A DNA stretch of 64,000 nucleotides, taken from Bosea vestrisii (GTDB lineage Bacteria; Pseudomonadota; Alphaproteobacteria; Rhizobiales; Beijerinckiaceae). This document shows, piece by piece, positions 1-6,949 of this stretch. Position numbers and translations under genes: made by a program. Numbering within the stretch: the stretch's first letter is position 1; the number at the start of each line of letters is the position of its first letter. The DNA lies in assembly GCF_030144325.1 (NCBI RefSeq), contig NZ_CP126307.1:1860001-1924000 (forward strand). Direction: 5' to 3'. Below the pieces are notes generated by a model, which was not told where the DNA came from, searched no databases, and saw only the letters and a program-made list of their open reading frames with translations.

Positions 1-145
1 GAGCCAAGCAAGGCTCGATCCGCGCCGGCATCGGGTCGGTGAAGAGATCGGGTTTGTCAGCGCCGCGACGCGCCCTCACTGGCGCGCTGCGCAGCACCTC
101 GCTGGCAGGGGTGGCCCTCAAAGCTCGGCGCAAACGCTCTGCCAT
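1..145 (-). CDS. ATP-dependent DNA ligase, N-terminal fragment (cut by window edge)
   Basis: Only the first 48 codons are inside the window, reading leftward off the edge from an ATG at 145. The peptide carries a DLFTDPMPARIEPCLA-like segment, which is the stretch just before the adenylation domain in LigD/LigC-type bacterial ligases of non-homologous end joining. The lysine nucleotidyl-transfer motif would lie outside the window. A perfect EcfG promoter sits 40-65 bases upstream, fitting a stress or stationary-phase DNA repair role. The ribosome binding site is weak. The family assignment rests on a short stretch and could be confirmed only with the missing sequence. Confidence 0.6.
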   Translation of the reverse strand, partial: MAERLRRALRATPASEVLRSAPVRARRGADKPDLFTDPMPARIEPCLA

Positions 146-184
146 TTCCGAACACCATCAAACGCAACACACTAACGGCGACTC

Positions 185-209
185 AACGTCAGCCAAGGTG
201 CGACGTTCC
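185..209 (-). promoter_or_regulatory. EcfG (general stress sigma factor) promoter for the DNA ligase gene
   Basis: On the minus strand GGAAC (209-205) is followed after exactly 16 bases by CGTT (188-185), a perfect match to the alphaproteobacterial sigma-EcfG consensus. It faces the ligase gene starting at 145. Confidence 0.65.
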
Positions 210-290
210 TAAGCCGACGGAAGAATTTCCGCGGGGTGGAACAGTGCGAAGGCGCGCCGGTTTCATGGCGAGTTGCGTTGGAGGGTTGTC

Positions 291-542
291 ATGCGTACCC
301 AGCCGAAACAGTCCCGGCTCAGCGACAAGGTTACGATCCGCCCCGCGTCAGCACCCATCGAGCTCTATCGCGAGCTCTGCGAAGACGAGGACGGCAACCG
401 TTACACCGTAATCGTCTCCCGCCCCTTCCCCGGCTTGACCGTCACGCGATATGCGCTTGATGACGGTTCGCCGGTGCGCTTCATCGATGACTGTCTGTTC
501 GAGATCGTATCGACCGGGCGAACGCTGACCCGGTGCCCGTGA
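291..542 (+). CDS. Small hypothetical protein, 83 aa
   Basis: Start chosen at ATG 291 because GGAGGG lies five bases upstream; the open frame extends a little further but without such a site. The protein is polar, has no signal peptide or membrane segment, and ends in a short beta-rich stretch. I do not recognise the family. It is transcribed away from the ligase gene. A GGAAC-N16-GGTT sequence about 50 bases upstream (238-262) resembles an EcfG promoter with one mismatch in the -10 box, so the gene may also belong to the stress regulon (inference). Confidence 0.65.
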   Translation: MRTQPKQSRLSDKVTIRPASAPIELYRELCEDEDGNRYTVIVSRPFPGLTVTRYALDDGSPVRFIDDCLFEIVSTGRTLTRCP

Positions 543-615
543 TGCCGCGCTCTTGATATCGGGCTTCTCACAGCGGCCGTCGACGTCGGGATATCGAAGG
601 GCGTCGGGCGCGTCG

Positions 616-720
616 CTAGGCGAACCGCATCCAGATCTGCGCCGCTATGCAGCCGATTAAGAACCCGGTCATGATCAGGAGCCGCTCCTGCGGGTTGGGC
701 TGGGGGTGTCCGTTTACCAT
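616..720 (-). CDS. Very small membrane protein, 34 aa
   Basis: A 35-codon frame with one predicted membrane helix (about residues 13-33: LLIMTGFLIGCIAAQIW) and a polar, proline-rich N terminus. Small single-pass proteins of this design are common in alphaproteobacterial stress islands. There is no clear Shine-Dalgarno sequence, and the start overlaps the end of a short upstream reading frame, so translation may be coupled. It lies just downstream of the DUF982 gene on the same strand and could share its promoter. The family is not recognised. Confidence 0.4.
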   Translation of the reverse strand: MVNGHPQPNPQERLLIMTGFLIGCIAAQIWMRFA

Positions 721-779
721 CAGCTGGCGCGGTAGATCTTCATCTCATCCGCCTTCTCACGATGGAGCGAAATGGCCCG

Positions 780-1031
780 CTAACCGGTGGTAGCCAAAAT
801 CAGACGATTGGCAGCTGCCGCAGCCTTCTCGAACGCGCTGCGAGCCTCGACGGCTGTCCCTTTGCCGTGGATAGCGGCTGCACATGCTCGAAAGGCCTCT
901 TCCCATTCATTGCCGCGCTCCGGCCAAACCATGAGCAGCTCGGCGGCCTTCTCGACTGATGTGACCGCACAAGAAGTTCCGGCGCGATCGGTCTCCACAT
1001 AGACGGCTGAGCTGAACCAGCGATGCCACAT
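780..1031 (-). CDS. DUF982 domain protein, 83 aa
   Basis: The chain matches the DUF982 pattern of rhizobial small proteins: an N-terminal strand containing Val-Tyr-Val, then a central AAELLMVWPERG segment, then an AR-AF-AA helix near the C terminus. The function of the family is unknown. The start is set at ATG 1031 (GGAG nine bases upstream). The longer TTG start at 1064 is rejected because it overlaps the -10 box of the perfect EcfG promoter at 1063-1087. That promoter makes this a strong candidate for the general stress regulon. Confidence 0.75.
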   Translation of the reverse strand: MWHRWFSSAVYVETDRAGTSCAVTSVEKAAELLMVWPERGNEWEEAFRACAAAIHGKGTAVEARSAFEKAAAAANRLILATTG

Positions 1032-1062
1032 GGCACGCCACTCCGACACAAACTGGCGATTC

Positions 1063-1087
1063 AACGCCGGTTGCCGATAGACGTTCC
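1063..1087 (-). promoter_or_regulatory. EcfG promoter for the DUF982 gene
   Basis: GGAAC (1087-1083) and CGTT (1066-1063) are separated by exactly 16 bases on the minus strand, about 30 bases upstream of ATG 1031. Confidence 0.7.
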
Positions 1088-1104
1088 AGCTAGAGAGATT
1101 TGCC

Positions 1105-1218
1105 GTGACCTATCCGCGAGCTGACGCGGAAAGCCGCTTGCGCACCATATGGGCCGAAGGATCAGCTGGGCGAGAATGGCGCACGGGTAACCGACGGTTG
1201 CAAAGATTAGTTGAATGA
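1105..1218 (+). CDS. Possible small protein, 37 aa
   Basis: A GTG-initiated frame preceded by AGAGAG. The peptide is charged (MTYPRADAESRLRTIWAEG...) with no membrane segment. Its stop overlaps the beginning of the next plus-strand reading frames. The family is unknown and the evidence is only reading frame plus a plausible ribosome binding site. Confidence 0.3.
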   Translation: MTYPRADAESRLRTIWAEGSAGREWRTGNRRLQRLVE

Positions 1219-2134
1219 CGAATATCGAAGCAGCTGTAGCGATAGAACTCGGAAATCCTCTTTGCGTTTGCCGCCCGCCCTCCGCTTCCTTCGAGTGTTT
1301 TCCCCAGCTTCGTCAGAGCAAAATTATGAGGATTCCGGGGCACTTTCCCTTGAGGCAGCCGATCAGCTTCTTCGCCACGTCCTAAGAGAGAAGCGCAAGT
1401 CCCTTTCCACGGGCGCCCATTCGCTCGGCCGAGGCACTGCTCCGGAGAAGCTAAATCGCACTCGGTTCTCAAGGAAAAAAATCAAGCAACTGCGCCGGGC
1501 CATTCGGAAGGGTCGAAGGCGATACAGCTTCAATCGGCAGCAACTGGCAACGAGGTATCGACCTGATTTCATTCTTGACGGCCTCGTCTCAGATCGGCAG
1601 GGCCGGTGGAGATCCGCCCTTAGGCGCCCGCACTCCACCGTCCCGGAGATTAGCTTGGAAGTATTTTCCTTTCTAGATAATCCACGGGATACGTTACGCA
1701 AATTCAAAGACATTGCTGAAGTAGAATGCGGCACTTTAGAAGCCAAATTGAACTTCCGCGATAAATATTGCCTTGATATTGGGGCTTACCTCCTTCTTAG
1801 CGAAATTTGGCCGAAGCTCTCACCATTCTTTACTGGAGGAGAGATGCAGCCACCGGTCCAAAAAGTTATGGAGGCGGTCGGCCTTCGGCAGCTGATGCAA
1901 ATGCGTCTCTCGGTCAGCGACCTCCAAGATGTTTGGGCTAAGCTGCTTCAATGTTCCAGACGCAAAACCCGCCAGCGTGAGCCGACGGGTTCTTGGTGCC
2001 TTTGCTGCGGCGGCTGGGGGGTAACCGCATGCGAGAGGCGTGGCGCGAGGGACCAACCAGCGCCACGCAATGAACTGGCTAATCGCCGGCCGGTTCCTCC
2101 GGCGTGGCGGCTTTTCGCCGGCCGCCGCCATTGA
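1211..2134 (+). pseudogene. Truncated STAS/ATPase-type mobile-island protein
   Basis: Codons up to about residue 250 look like a genuine protein of lower GC than its surroundings. A basic N-terminal region (RKKIKQLRRAIRKGRRRY) is followed by a STAS-like fold (SLEVFSFLDNP... then CLDIGAYLLLSEIWP...) and a conserved DVWA stretch. In the relatives I recall, a GHKL ATPase domain follows. Here, after about position 1950, the frame runs into unrelated GC-rich sequence without that domain. The true start is unclear: no ATG lies in frame near the beginning and TTG 1211 is only the frame limit. I read it as the N-terminal half of a gene cut by a rearrangement. Residue similarity is from memory, so confidence in the family is modest. 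Confidence 0.5.
1964..1991 (-). terminator. Probable intrinsic terminator for the leftward small-gene pair
   Basis: Complementary arms AACCCG (1966-1971) and CGGGTT (1986-1991); on the minus strand the stem is followed by a run of T. It lies downstream of the DUF6894-like gene ending at 2079. Confidence 0.4.
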
Positions 2135-2381
2135 AGTCGAGAGAAGCGCGATAGACCTCGTCGCCAGCTTCATCCTGGACCCGCACCTTGAACTTGGCAC
2201 GCTCGCCGTCGGGTAGAGCATCCCTGGCCATATCTACCAATGAGCGCCGCGCGTCGGCAGATGCGATCTGTTCGTTCGGAAAATCGATGTGATGACGGCC
2301 GGAGCCGCTCGGATCCTTGGTGGTCACGGAATTTAGGCATGGCGCGGCTCCTTTAGCGAGAAATGCGCCGCATCCAGTCAT
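2079..2381 (-). CDS. DUF6894-like small protein
   Basis: The core (IDFPNEQIASADARRSLVDM...KVRVQDEAGDEVY) resembles DUF6894, a family of about 75-residue alphaproteobacterial proteins of unknown function that end in a DEAG-V-F/Y strand. The usual MPRYFFH opening is absent. Start ATG 2381 lies six bases after the stop of the upstream gene, as expected in an operon; GTG 2325-2327 would give an 82-residue form lacking the unusual Cys-rich lead and is an alternative. Likely cytoplasmic. Confidence 0.55.
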   Translation of the reverse strand: MTGCGAFLAKGAAPCLNSVTTKDPSGSGRHHIDFPNEQIASADARRSLVDMARDALPDGERAKFKVRVQDEAGDEVYRASLDFNGGGRRKAATPEEPAGD

Positions 2382-2387
2382 GTTCCG

Positions 2388-2600
2388 CTATCTCGCCAGG
2401 AAACGCTCGATAGCGCGCCGAGCGAGGTCGCCCTCGTCCACTGCGAGCGTCACCAAGCTGGCCACGATATAGGCCAATCGAGTTCGTTCGCGCTCATCAC
2501 ATTGATCAGGCAGCGTTGTCCTGACCTCTTCCCATGCGGCTTTTAATGCCGCGCCTGCCCGAGCCAGTTTTACTGGGTCTGTCAGTGATGAGAATGGCAT
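2388..2600 (-). CDS. Small helical hypothetical protein, 70 aa
   Basis: All-helical, charged protein (DP-LARAGAALKAAWEEV ... RTRLAYIVASLVTLAVDEGDLARRAIERFL) of a type commonly found in Hyphomicrobiales accessory DNA. ATG 2600 is preceded by an AAAGGGG ribosome binding site. It is the first gene of a pair with the DUF6894-like gene. I know no function. Confidence 0.65.
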   Translation of the reverse strand: MPFSSLTDPVKLARAGAALKAAWEEVRTTLPDQCDERERTRLAYIVASLVTLAVDEGDLARRAIERFLAR

Positions 2601-2673
2601 CCCCTTTCCCCCGAAAAGCCTTAAGCATTGAATGTTGTAGAGTGCCTCTGGCCATCGGCAAGAGGGGAAAAAA

Positions 2674-2699
2674 GACCCCGCTGGCAGCCGCCAGCGGGG
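2674..2699 (-). terminator. Strong intrinsic terminator of the hsp20 gene
   Basis: Ten-base perfect arms, CCCCGCTGGC (2676-2685) and its complement (2690-2699), with a four-base loop. Reading leftward, the stem is followed by TCTTTTTT. It lies about 75 bases beyond the hsp20 stop codon. Confidence 0.75.
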
Positions 2700-2772
2700 C
2701 GTTCGCTCGGATGCACTGATCCGTGACGGACGCCAGGCTCAACACCCGGCCCCAACATCGGACTCTGCTTTC

Positions 2773-3252
2773 CTAGGCCGCAGTCTTTTTGGCCTCGATC
2801 TGCCGGACATCGCTTTTCGGCGTCTCCTGGCCCGTCGCGATCTGGATCCGACGCGGCTTCAGTGCCTCTGGCAGCTCGTGCCTCAGGTCGATGGTCAACA
2901 GGCCGTTTTCAAGGCTGGCCGCCACGACTTGCACATGATCGGCTAGCCCGAAGCGGCGCTGGAAACCACGCTCGGCTATGCCATGATGCAGATACTCGCG
3001 ACTGTCCTCACTCGCCTTCTGGCCGGAAACCAGGAGAACATTCGGCTCGTGCATGATGGTCAAGTCATCCGGCCCGAAGCCGGCAACAGCCATTACGATG
3101 CGATACTCATTATCCCCTGTCTTTAGAATATCGTAATGCGGCCAGCTGCTCCCGGCAGGATCCAGCCGACTAGCAGCTTCCAATGCGTTGAACACACGGT
3201 CGAAGCCGATGCTCGACCGATAGAGCGGCGAAAAATCAGACACGGTTCTCAT
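2773..3252 (-). CDS. Small heat-shock protein, Hsp20/alpha-crystallin family (IbpA type)
   Basis: A 159-residue ATP-independent chaperone that binds unfolding proteins. The alpha-crystallin domain spans about residues 33-135, beginning YDI-KTGDNEYRI and including the AGF-PDDL and HHGIAERGFQRRFGL segments. It ends with the diagnostic A-x-L-x-NGLL motif (ASLENGLLTIDL). The Lys-Ala-rich C terminus is the usual oligomerising extension. ATG 3252 is chosen because GGAGG lies eight bases upstream and because that Shine-Dalgarno sequence is part of a ROSE thermometer. A sigma-32-like promoter (3360-3392) and a strong terminator (2674-2699) frame it as a single-gene, doubly heat-controlled unit. Confidence 0.93.
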   Translation of the reverse strand: MRTVSDFSPLYRSSIGFDRVFNALEAASRLDPAGSSWPHYDILKTGDNEYRIVMAVAGFGPDDLTIMHEPNVLLVSGQKASEDSREYLHHGIAERGFQRRFGLADHVQVVAASLENGLLTIDLRHELPEALKPRRIQIATGQETPKSDVRQIEAKKTAA

Positions 3253-3350
3253 AGCCACATCCTCCATTGAGCAACATGGGTACAAAAACAGTCGAGCGAA
3301 GGCCTTACCGACGCCGGCTCGACCCCCGATCCCTTTCAATTGGCGATCGG
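3253..3350 (-). promoter_or_regulatory. ROSE-type RNA thermometer in the hsp20 leader
   Basis: The hallmark is present: TTGCT (3274-3270 on the minus strand), four bases, then GGAGGAT (3265-3259) covering the ribosome binding site. In ROSE elements the UYGCU sequence pairs imperfectly with the Shine-Dalgarno sequence at low temperature. The leader is about 100 nt from the predicted transcription start, as expected for the family. The full fold was not computed. Confidence 0.7.
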
Positions 3351-3359
3351 TACCGATCG

Positions 3360-3392
3360 ATTTGGGTTGGCTCAAACGGAGTTCAAGAGGGC
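3360..3392 (-). promoter_or_regulatory. Sigma-32 (RpoH)-like promoter of hsp20
   Basis: CCCTCTTGAA in the -35 region (CTTGAA at 3387-3382) and CCCAAAT (3366-3360) about 15 bases on resemble the RpoH consensus CTTGAA...CCCATNT. Confidence 0.5.
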
Positions 3393-3473
3393 CTCTGTTC
3401 CCCCATTTTCTGAGGCTTCGTTCGGCCCGATAGTCGGTTCGGCACAATGCCGCTGCGGGCTTGGCACGGCGCA

Positions 3474-3506
3474 CAAAAAAGCCCCGCCGGAGGGTGCCAG
3501 CGGGGC
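3474..3506 (-). terminator. Intrinsic terminator downstream of the 49-aa protein gene
   Basis: Arms GCCCCGC (3481-3487) and GCGGGGC (3500-3506). On the minus strand the stem is followed by TTTTTT (complement of 3474-3480). Confidence 0.6.
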
Positions 3507-3567
3507 CGAGGTGGCTTGGTCAAAGGAGCTTCGGAAACGCGCCGCGAGGCTACCGGTTCCATACCGT

Positions 3568-3717
3568 TCAGCGTTGGCGCTCGTGCTCCAGATCGCGCGC
3601 CAACTCGCGGAGCTCACGCGGCCGTGGAGACATGATCCTGCCGAGCCGCCAGCCGACCCCCACACTCACCAGCATTCCGATTGTGACGCTGGCGAACGTC
3701 GTCAGGTCTTCAAGCAT
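3568..3717 (-). CDS. Small single-pass membrane protein, 49 aa
   Basis: ATG 3717 has GGAG eight bases upstream. A membrane segment (about residues 5-27, TTFASVTIGMLVSVGVGWRLG) is followed by a strongly charged cytoplasmic tail (RELRELARDLEHERQR) likely to form an amphipathic helix. A terminator follows at 3474-3506. The longer frame back to 3810 lacks a ribosome binding site. The family is not recognised; it is typical of small envelope proteins in alphaproteobacterial accessory DNA. Confidence 0.6.
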   Translation of the reverse strand: MLEDLTTFASVTIGMLVSVGVGWRLGRIMSPRPRELRELARDLEHERQR

Positions 3718-3880
3718 AGGCGTCTCCGGGTAGGCCGATGGGGACCAACGCAGCGCAGTTGGGAGGGTTCGGCGTCTGTCGGAACGCTGGGCAAGATGGT
3801 TAATATGCACGGCCGCCGAGAGGCAGGGCCAAACTGATGGATAAATGCGCGGCTCGCGTTTCGGCGCCTCCCAAAGTGAT

Positions 3881-3912
3881 TGTCAGCGAATGCCACCGAA
3901 TGCCAGCGAATG
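3881..3912. repeat. Three imperfect 10-bp tandem repeats
   Basis: Consecutive units of the form TGYCASCGAA, each in register at 10 bp, lie about 100 bases upstream of the RHH gene. The one-helical-turn spacing would suit a multimeric DNA-binding protein such as the RHH protein encoded next door (inference). An AT-rich stretch with TTGACG (3915-3920) follows and may be its promoter. Confidence 0.4.
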
Positions 3913-4001
3913 ACTTGACGTGACTTTAGCTAACCTATTGATATAGCTATATTTTTATTGCCATCCGGTGTATATCTCGCCTCCAGACAATGGAGGCATT
4001 C

Positions 4002-4187
4002 ATGCGTCTCAACCGACCCAAGCGATCGGAACAGCTCGTACTCGCTGCCGAGCCAGAGCTGCGAGCGGCGATCGAGGCTGAAGCTGCCCGCCGCGACACG
4101 TCGATGTCGAGCACAATCCGGGCGCTGATCCGCGCTCAGCTCGCAGCGCAAAATGCCGCCGGGCGGCAACTGGCGGGCGCCCGATGA
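4002..4187 (+). CDS. Small ribbon-helix-helix-like DNA-binding protein, 61 aa
   Basis: The sequence RSEQLVLAAEPELRAAIEAEAARRDTSMSSTIRALIRAQL has the strand-helix-helix pattern of Arc/CopG-type regulators. ATG 4002 is chosen because GGAGG lies seven bases upstream; an earlier ATG at 3990 lies before that site. The stop overlaps the next start (ATGA), so it heads a three-gene, translationally coupled operon with a 91-aa protein and a phage lysin. It may autoregulate through the 10-bp repeats upstream. Confidence 0.6.
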   Translation: MRLNRPKRSEQLVLAAEPELRAAIEAEAARRDTSMSSTIRALIRAQLAAQNAAGRQLAGAR

Positions 4188-4459
4188 GCAACCTGTCCCA
4201 TAGCTTCGTAGAGCCTGAGCCACCGCGGCCGGAGAGCTTCGCGCCCTCGCTGCCGATCGAGCAACATATCGTTGGCACGGCACTGGCAACCGAGCGAACC
4301 CGCGGCCTGATCGAACAGCTGCTGCTTCTGCTCCGCCACGCGCCGCAGGACACGACGACGTTCGCCCGCGTCTACGACGATGCCTTGGGCGCTCTCCTTG
4401 ATATCGACGACCACCACCGGGCCTATCGCGAGGTTCGCATCTGTAAGGGGCAAGGCTGA
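4184..4459 (+). CDS. Hypothetical protein, 91 aa, in phage lysin operon
   Basis: A mostly helical protein with a proline-rich N terminus and an acidic C-terminal half (TRGLIEQLLLLLRHAPQDTTTFARVYDDALGALLDIDDHH). It overlaps the upstream RHH gene (ATGA) and the downstream lysin gene (TGATG), indicating coordinated translation. No signal peptide or clear membrane segment. I do not recognise the family; a phage accessory or inhibitor role would be a guess from position only. Confidence 0.6.
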   Translation: MSNLSHSFVEPEPPRPESFAPSLPIEQHIVGTALATERTRGLIEQLLLLLRHAPQDTTTFARVYDDALGALLDIDDHHRAYREVRICKGQG

Positions 4460-5615
4460 TGGCAGGTTTCGGGCCGCCCCTTTTGAATTTTTCTCCGCTC
4501 GCCAATCTCGGAAAGGCGTTTACCGACGCCTACGACCGCGCTGAAAAGCGCGGGCGCGAGGATGAACAGCGCGCGACCATGAAGGAGATCGGCCAAGGCC
4601 TGGCCAGCGGCACGCTCGACTACAATCAGGCAGCTGGGCGTATCGCCAGTTTGGGTAGCCTTGGTGGAGTCGTCGAATTCCTGAAGCTTGGCGAGGCAGC
4701 AAAGCAGCGGCAGGCAGGCGCTGACGCAAGCCGCGCTCTTGGAGATGCTCTCGGTGGCGGTCTCGGATCGCTCGGATATCCGATGGGCGCAAGCGCGCCA
4801 TCCCAGGGCCAAGATAGCGCTCTTCCGACCGCACTAAAGATCAGCGAGAGCGGCGGCAACTGGGCCGCCCAGAATAACGAAGTGGGGTCTGGTGGCCAGC
4901 GCGGTCATTTCGGCCGGGCTCAGTTTGGGCAGGCTCGTTTGCAGGAAGCGGCTGCCGCTGGCGCCATCCCTCCGGGCACTACGCCGCAGCAGTTTATGCG
5001 CTCGCCCGAGCTTCAGAAGGCGGCAGAGAACTGGCACTTCGGCGACATCGATCAGTACATCGCTCGCAATGGCCTCGACCGAGTCGTGGGCTCCTCGATC
5101 AATGGCGTCCCTGTGACGGTTGAGGGCATGCGAAACGTTGCCCATCTCGGCGGCAAGGAGGGACTCGCGAAGTTCATCGCCAGCGGCGGGCGATATAATC
5201 CGAGCGACGCCAATGGCACCTCGCTGATGGACTATCTGCGCCTCGGGGCTCGGGGCTCACGCAGCGCTCAGGCCGACTTGCCTGCTCCCGGAAGCGGTTA
5301 TGCTGAGGCTGAAACCGGCGAGCGTGGGTTCTTTATCCCCCTGGCGGCCAAAATGCCGGCATGCCCGCGGTCGATCCGATGGGCAATGTGACCGGCCCAG
5401 CGCTGCAGGTCATGAGCCCGCAGACCTTCCGCCAGACTGCTGCGGCAGTCGAGGCGCCGCCCATGCCGCCGGTCTTCCAAAGCGAGGGCGGCTCTCAGCC
5501 TTGGATGGGGACCGCTATCCCCAACCAGCCGGTTGCTCGTGTCGCTGGTCAGGTGACACCGCAGCGCGTCACGCAGGGCGAAGTTCTGCCGGCGTACCGG
5601 CATATGCAGGAATAG
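4459..5615 (+). pseudogene. Phage-type lysozyme/structural lysin, frameshifted
   Basis: Residues about 120-265 form a lysozyme-like module seen in alphaproteobacterial phage-like islands: ALKISESGGNW, then RGHFGRAQFGQARL, AENWHFGDIDQYI, MRNVAHLGGKEGL and FIASGGRYNPSDANGTSL. The N-terminal 110 residues are helical and Ala/Gly-rich, as in a virion-associated protein. The first frame ends at 5391, but natural-looking sequence (GMPAVDPMGNV... to ...LPAYRHMQE) continues in the next frame to 5615. Restoring one base at the C run 5337-5341 joins them into about 385 residues. No capsid, portal or terminase genes are nearby, so it is an orphan. The bacterial target would be the peptidoglycan. Confidence 0.6.
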
Positions 5616-5712
5616 CGTCATCTCCGGATGTCATCTTATCGGCTACGCGTCGCGGGATGCGTTTGATCGTGCCGTCTTCCTCGATCAGATAAAGTCGAAC
5701 TGTCAGCGCCAT
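5569..5712 (-). CDS. Small hypothetical protein, 47 aa
   Basis: ATG 5712 has AGGAGAG just upstream. The start (MALTVRLYLIEEDGTIKRIPRRVADKM) has the strand-turn-strand look of short proteins often found next to phage-derived genes. It overlaps the 3' end of the lysin reading frame in convergent orientation by about 47 bases. The family is not recognised and the C terminus may be eroded. Confidence 0.45.
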   Translation of the reverse strand: MALTVRLYLIEEDGTIKRIPRRVADKMTSGDDAIPAYAGTPAELRPA

Positions 5713-5881
5713 GGTCTCTCCTACCTGCTGAGATTCTAGCAGGCGGCAGCGCAAAATCTCCGGCAAAATCAGCCGGAAATCCGGTCATTCCGTGCGCAAT
5801 CTTGGGTGTCCTGCCCACGGTCGCGGAATTTCCGACCGCATTTGCTTGTCGCGAGGCCAAGACCGATGTGATTTCGGTCAC

Positions 5882-5906
5882 GGAACCGCTGCTCGGTCAG
5901 TCCGTT
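5882..5906 (+). promoter_or_regulatory. EcfG promoter for the YqjD-like gene
   Basis: GGAAC (5882-5886), 16 bases, CGTT (5903-5906), about 60 bases upstream of ATG 5968. A perfect match to the general stress consensus. Confidence 0.7.
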
Positions 5907-5967
5907 AGAACGTCATTGCGGCGCTTCACGGCGCAGACAGGCTCAGCGGCGGTGAAGGGGTTCAGGG

Positions 5968-6204
5968 ATGGAAGACGGCTTCAAGGTAATGTCTCAGAAG
6001 GCCGAAGGCGGATCCTCGCAGGACGGTCCCTCAGATCGCCTCAATGCCTATGGTGTGGACACGGACGTGATGACCGAGGCGGCGACGGAGCGGGTAAGCG
6101 AACTACAGCAGCTCATCATCGACGAAGTCCGAGCTCGCCCATTACGGGCCCTCGGCTGGGCGGCTGCAGTTGGGGTCGTTTTCGGCTTCTGGGCAGCGAG
6201 ATAG
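5968..6204 (+). CDS. YqjD/ElaB-like stress membrane protein, 78 aa
   Basis: A polar N-terminal half with a helix (TERVSELQQLIIDEVRARPLRAL) is followed by a single C-terminal membrane anchor (GWAAAVGVVFGFWAAR), the layout of the ElaB/YqjD/DUF883 family. In E. coli, members associate with the inner membrane and ribosomes in stationary phase. An EcfG promoter precedes it and a membrane partner gene follows after three bases, a pairing common in this family. AGGGG lies upstream of ATG 5968. Confidence 0.65.
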   Translation: MEDGFKVMSQKAEGGSSQDGPSDRLNAYGVDTDVMTEAATERVSELQQLIIDEVRARPLRALGWAAAVGVVFGFWAAR

Positions 6205-6207
6205 GTC

Positions 6208-6657
6208 GTGGGCGGGTTGCTGGCCTTTTTCGCGGTACGGGCAACAGCTGCTCTAAAACGCGCCGCGGTAACCTACTCTCTCATGACGCTCGGCGCGTTG
6301 ATCGCCGTCTTCGCGCTCGGTTACGCGCTCAACGCCGGCTACACGGCACTGATGTTCCGCTACGGTCCAATAGCGGCCAGCCTGACGATAGCGGGTGGCC
6401 TGCTCGCGGTGGCGGCGAGTTGCGTTGTCGTTGCGCGCCTCGTAAGCAGGCGGCCTCGTGTGGTCTCGGCACCGCCGGAGTTGAGTTCGCAATACGCGCA
6501 CCTGCATTTGGCGAGAGCCGCACGACCGCGGGTGCTCGCTCTCGGTGCTGGCTTGGCAGGTGCCGCGACCATGACGGCGGCAATTGTCTGCGTCCGAGTG
6601 CGCAGGGCCTCTCGTGTCCATCCCCGGGTCGGTTCGAGAAAGGCTGAACAGGCATAG
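6208..6657 (+). CDS. Putative phage-holin-superfamily membrane protein, 149 aa
   Basis: GTG 6208 follows the YqjD-like gene by three bases. Two clear membrane helices lie at about residues 20-45 and 50-75 and a third, weaker one at about 105-125. This layout is typical of the membrane partner that follows YqjD-like proteins (YqjE/holin-like). The C terminus is basic. It probably shares the EcfG promoter at 5882. A general membrane role under stress is inferred from context only. Confidence 0.6.
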   Translation: MGGLLAFFAVRATAALKRAAVTYSLMTLGALIAVFALGYALNAGYTALMFRYGPIAASLTIAGGLLAVAASCVVVARLVSRRPRVVSAPPELSSQYAHLHLARAARPRVLALGAGLAGAATMTAAIVCVRVRRASRVHPRVGSRKAEQA

Positions 6658-6742
6658 GCCTGTGGGTTCGATTTCCGGTGGTTCAATCGAACCCAGGAGG
6701 GCAACAGCTGGCGCAGAACTGCGCCGATCCCCATGGAAAGTC

Positions 6743-6850
6743 TTACCCTCCAGCGACGGCGATTGGGCGGAAGCACATGCCAATGGCAAGCGCGACGTTC
6801 ACGCTGAGTGCCCACCACATCCAGAATTCCAAAGGAATACGGTACAGCAT
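6743..6850 (-). CDS. Small membrane protein, 35 aa
   Basis: A short frame with an unusually good ribosome binding site (GAGGAGAGG six bases before ATG 6850) and one membrane helix rich in Trp and aliphatic residues (LEFWMWWALSVNVALAIGMCF). The combination of strong translation signal and coherent helix supports a real protein. The family is unknown; no promoter consensus was found. Confidence 0.5.
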   Translation of the reverse strand: MLYRIPLEFWMWWALSVNVALAIGMCFRPIAVAGG

Positions 6851-6949
6851 CGGACCTCTCCTCTTGGCCGGACAATTGCCCAACGCCGAGGTCGTTCCGG
6901 GAGCGCATCGTATTTTAGGCAAATGCCGCCGATCGTGGTGAAGCGCGAG

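Noticed and set aside
3340..3837. 165-residue plus-strand frame
   Set aside because: It runs antisense through the hsp20 leader, a terminator and the 49-aa membrane protein gene; composition is not protein-like.
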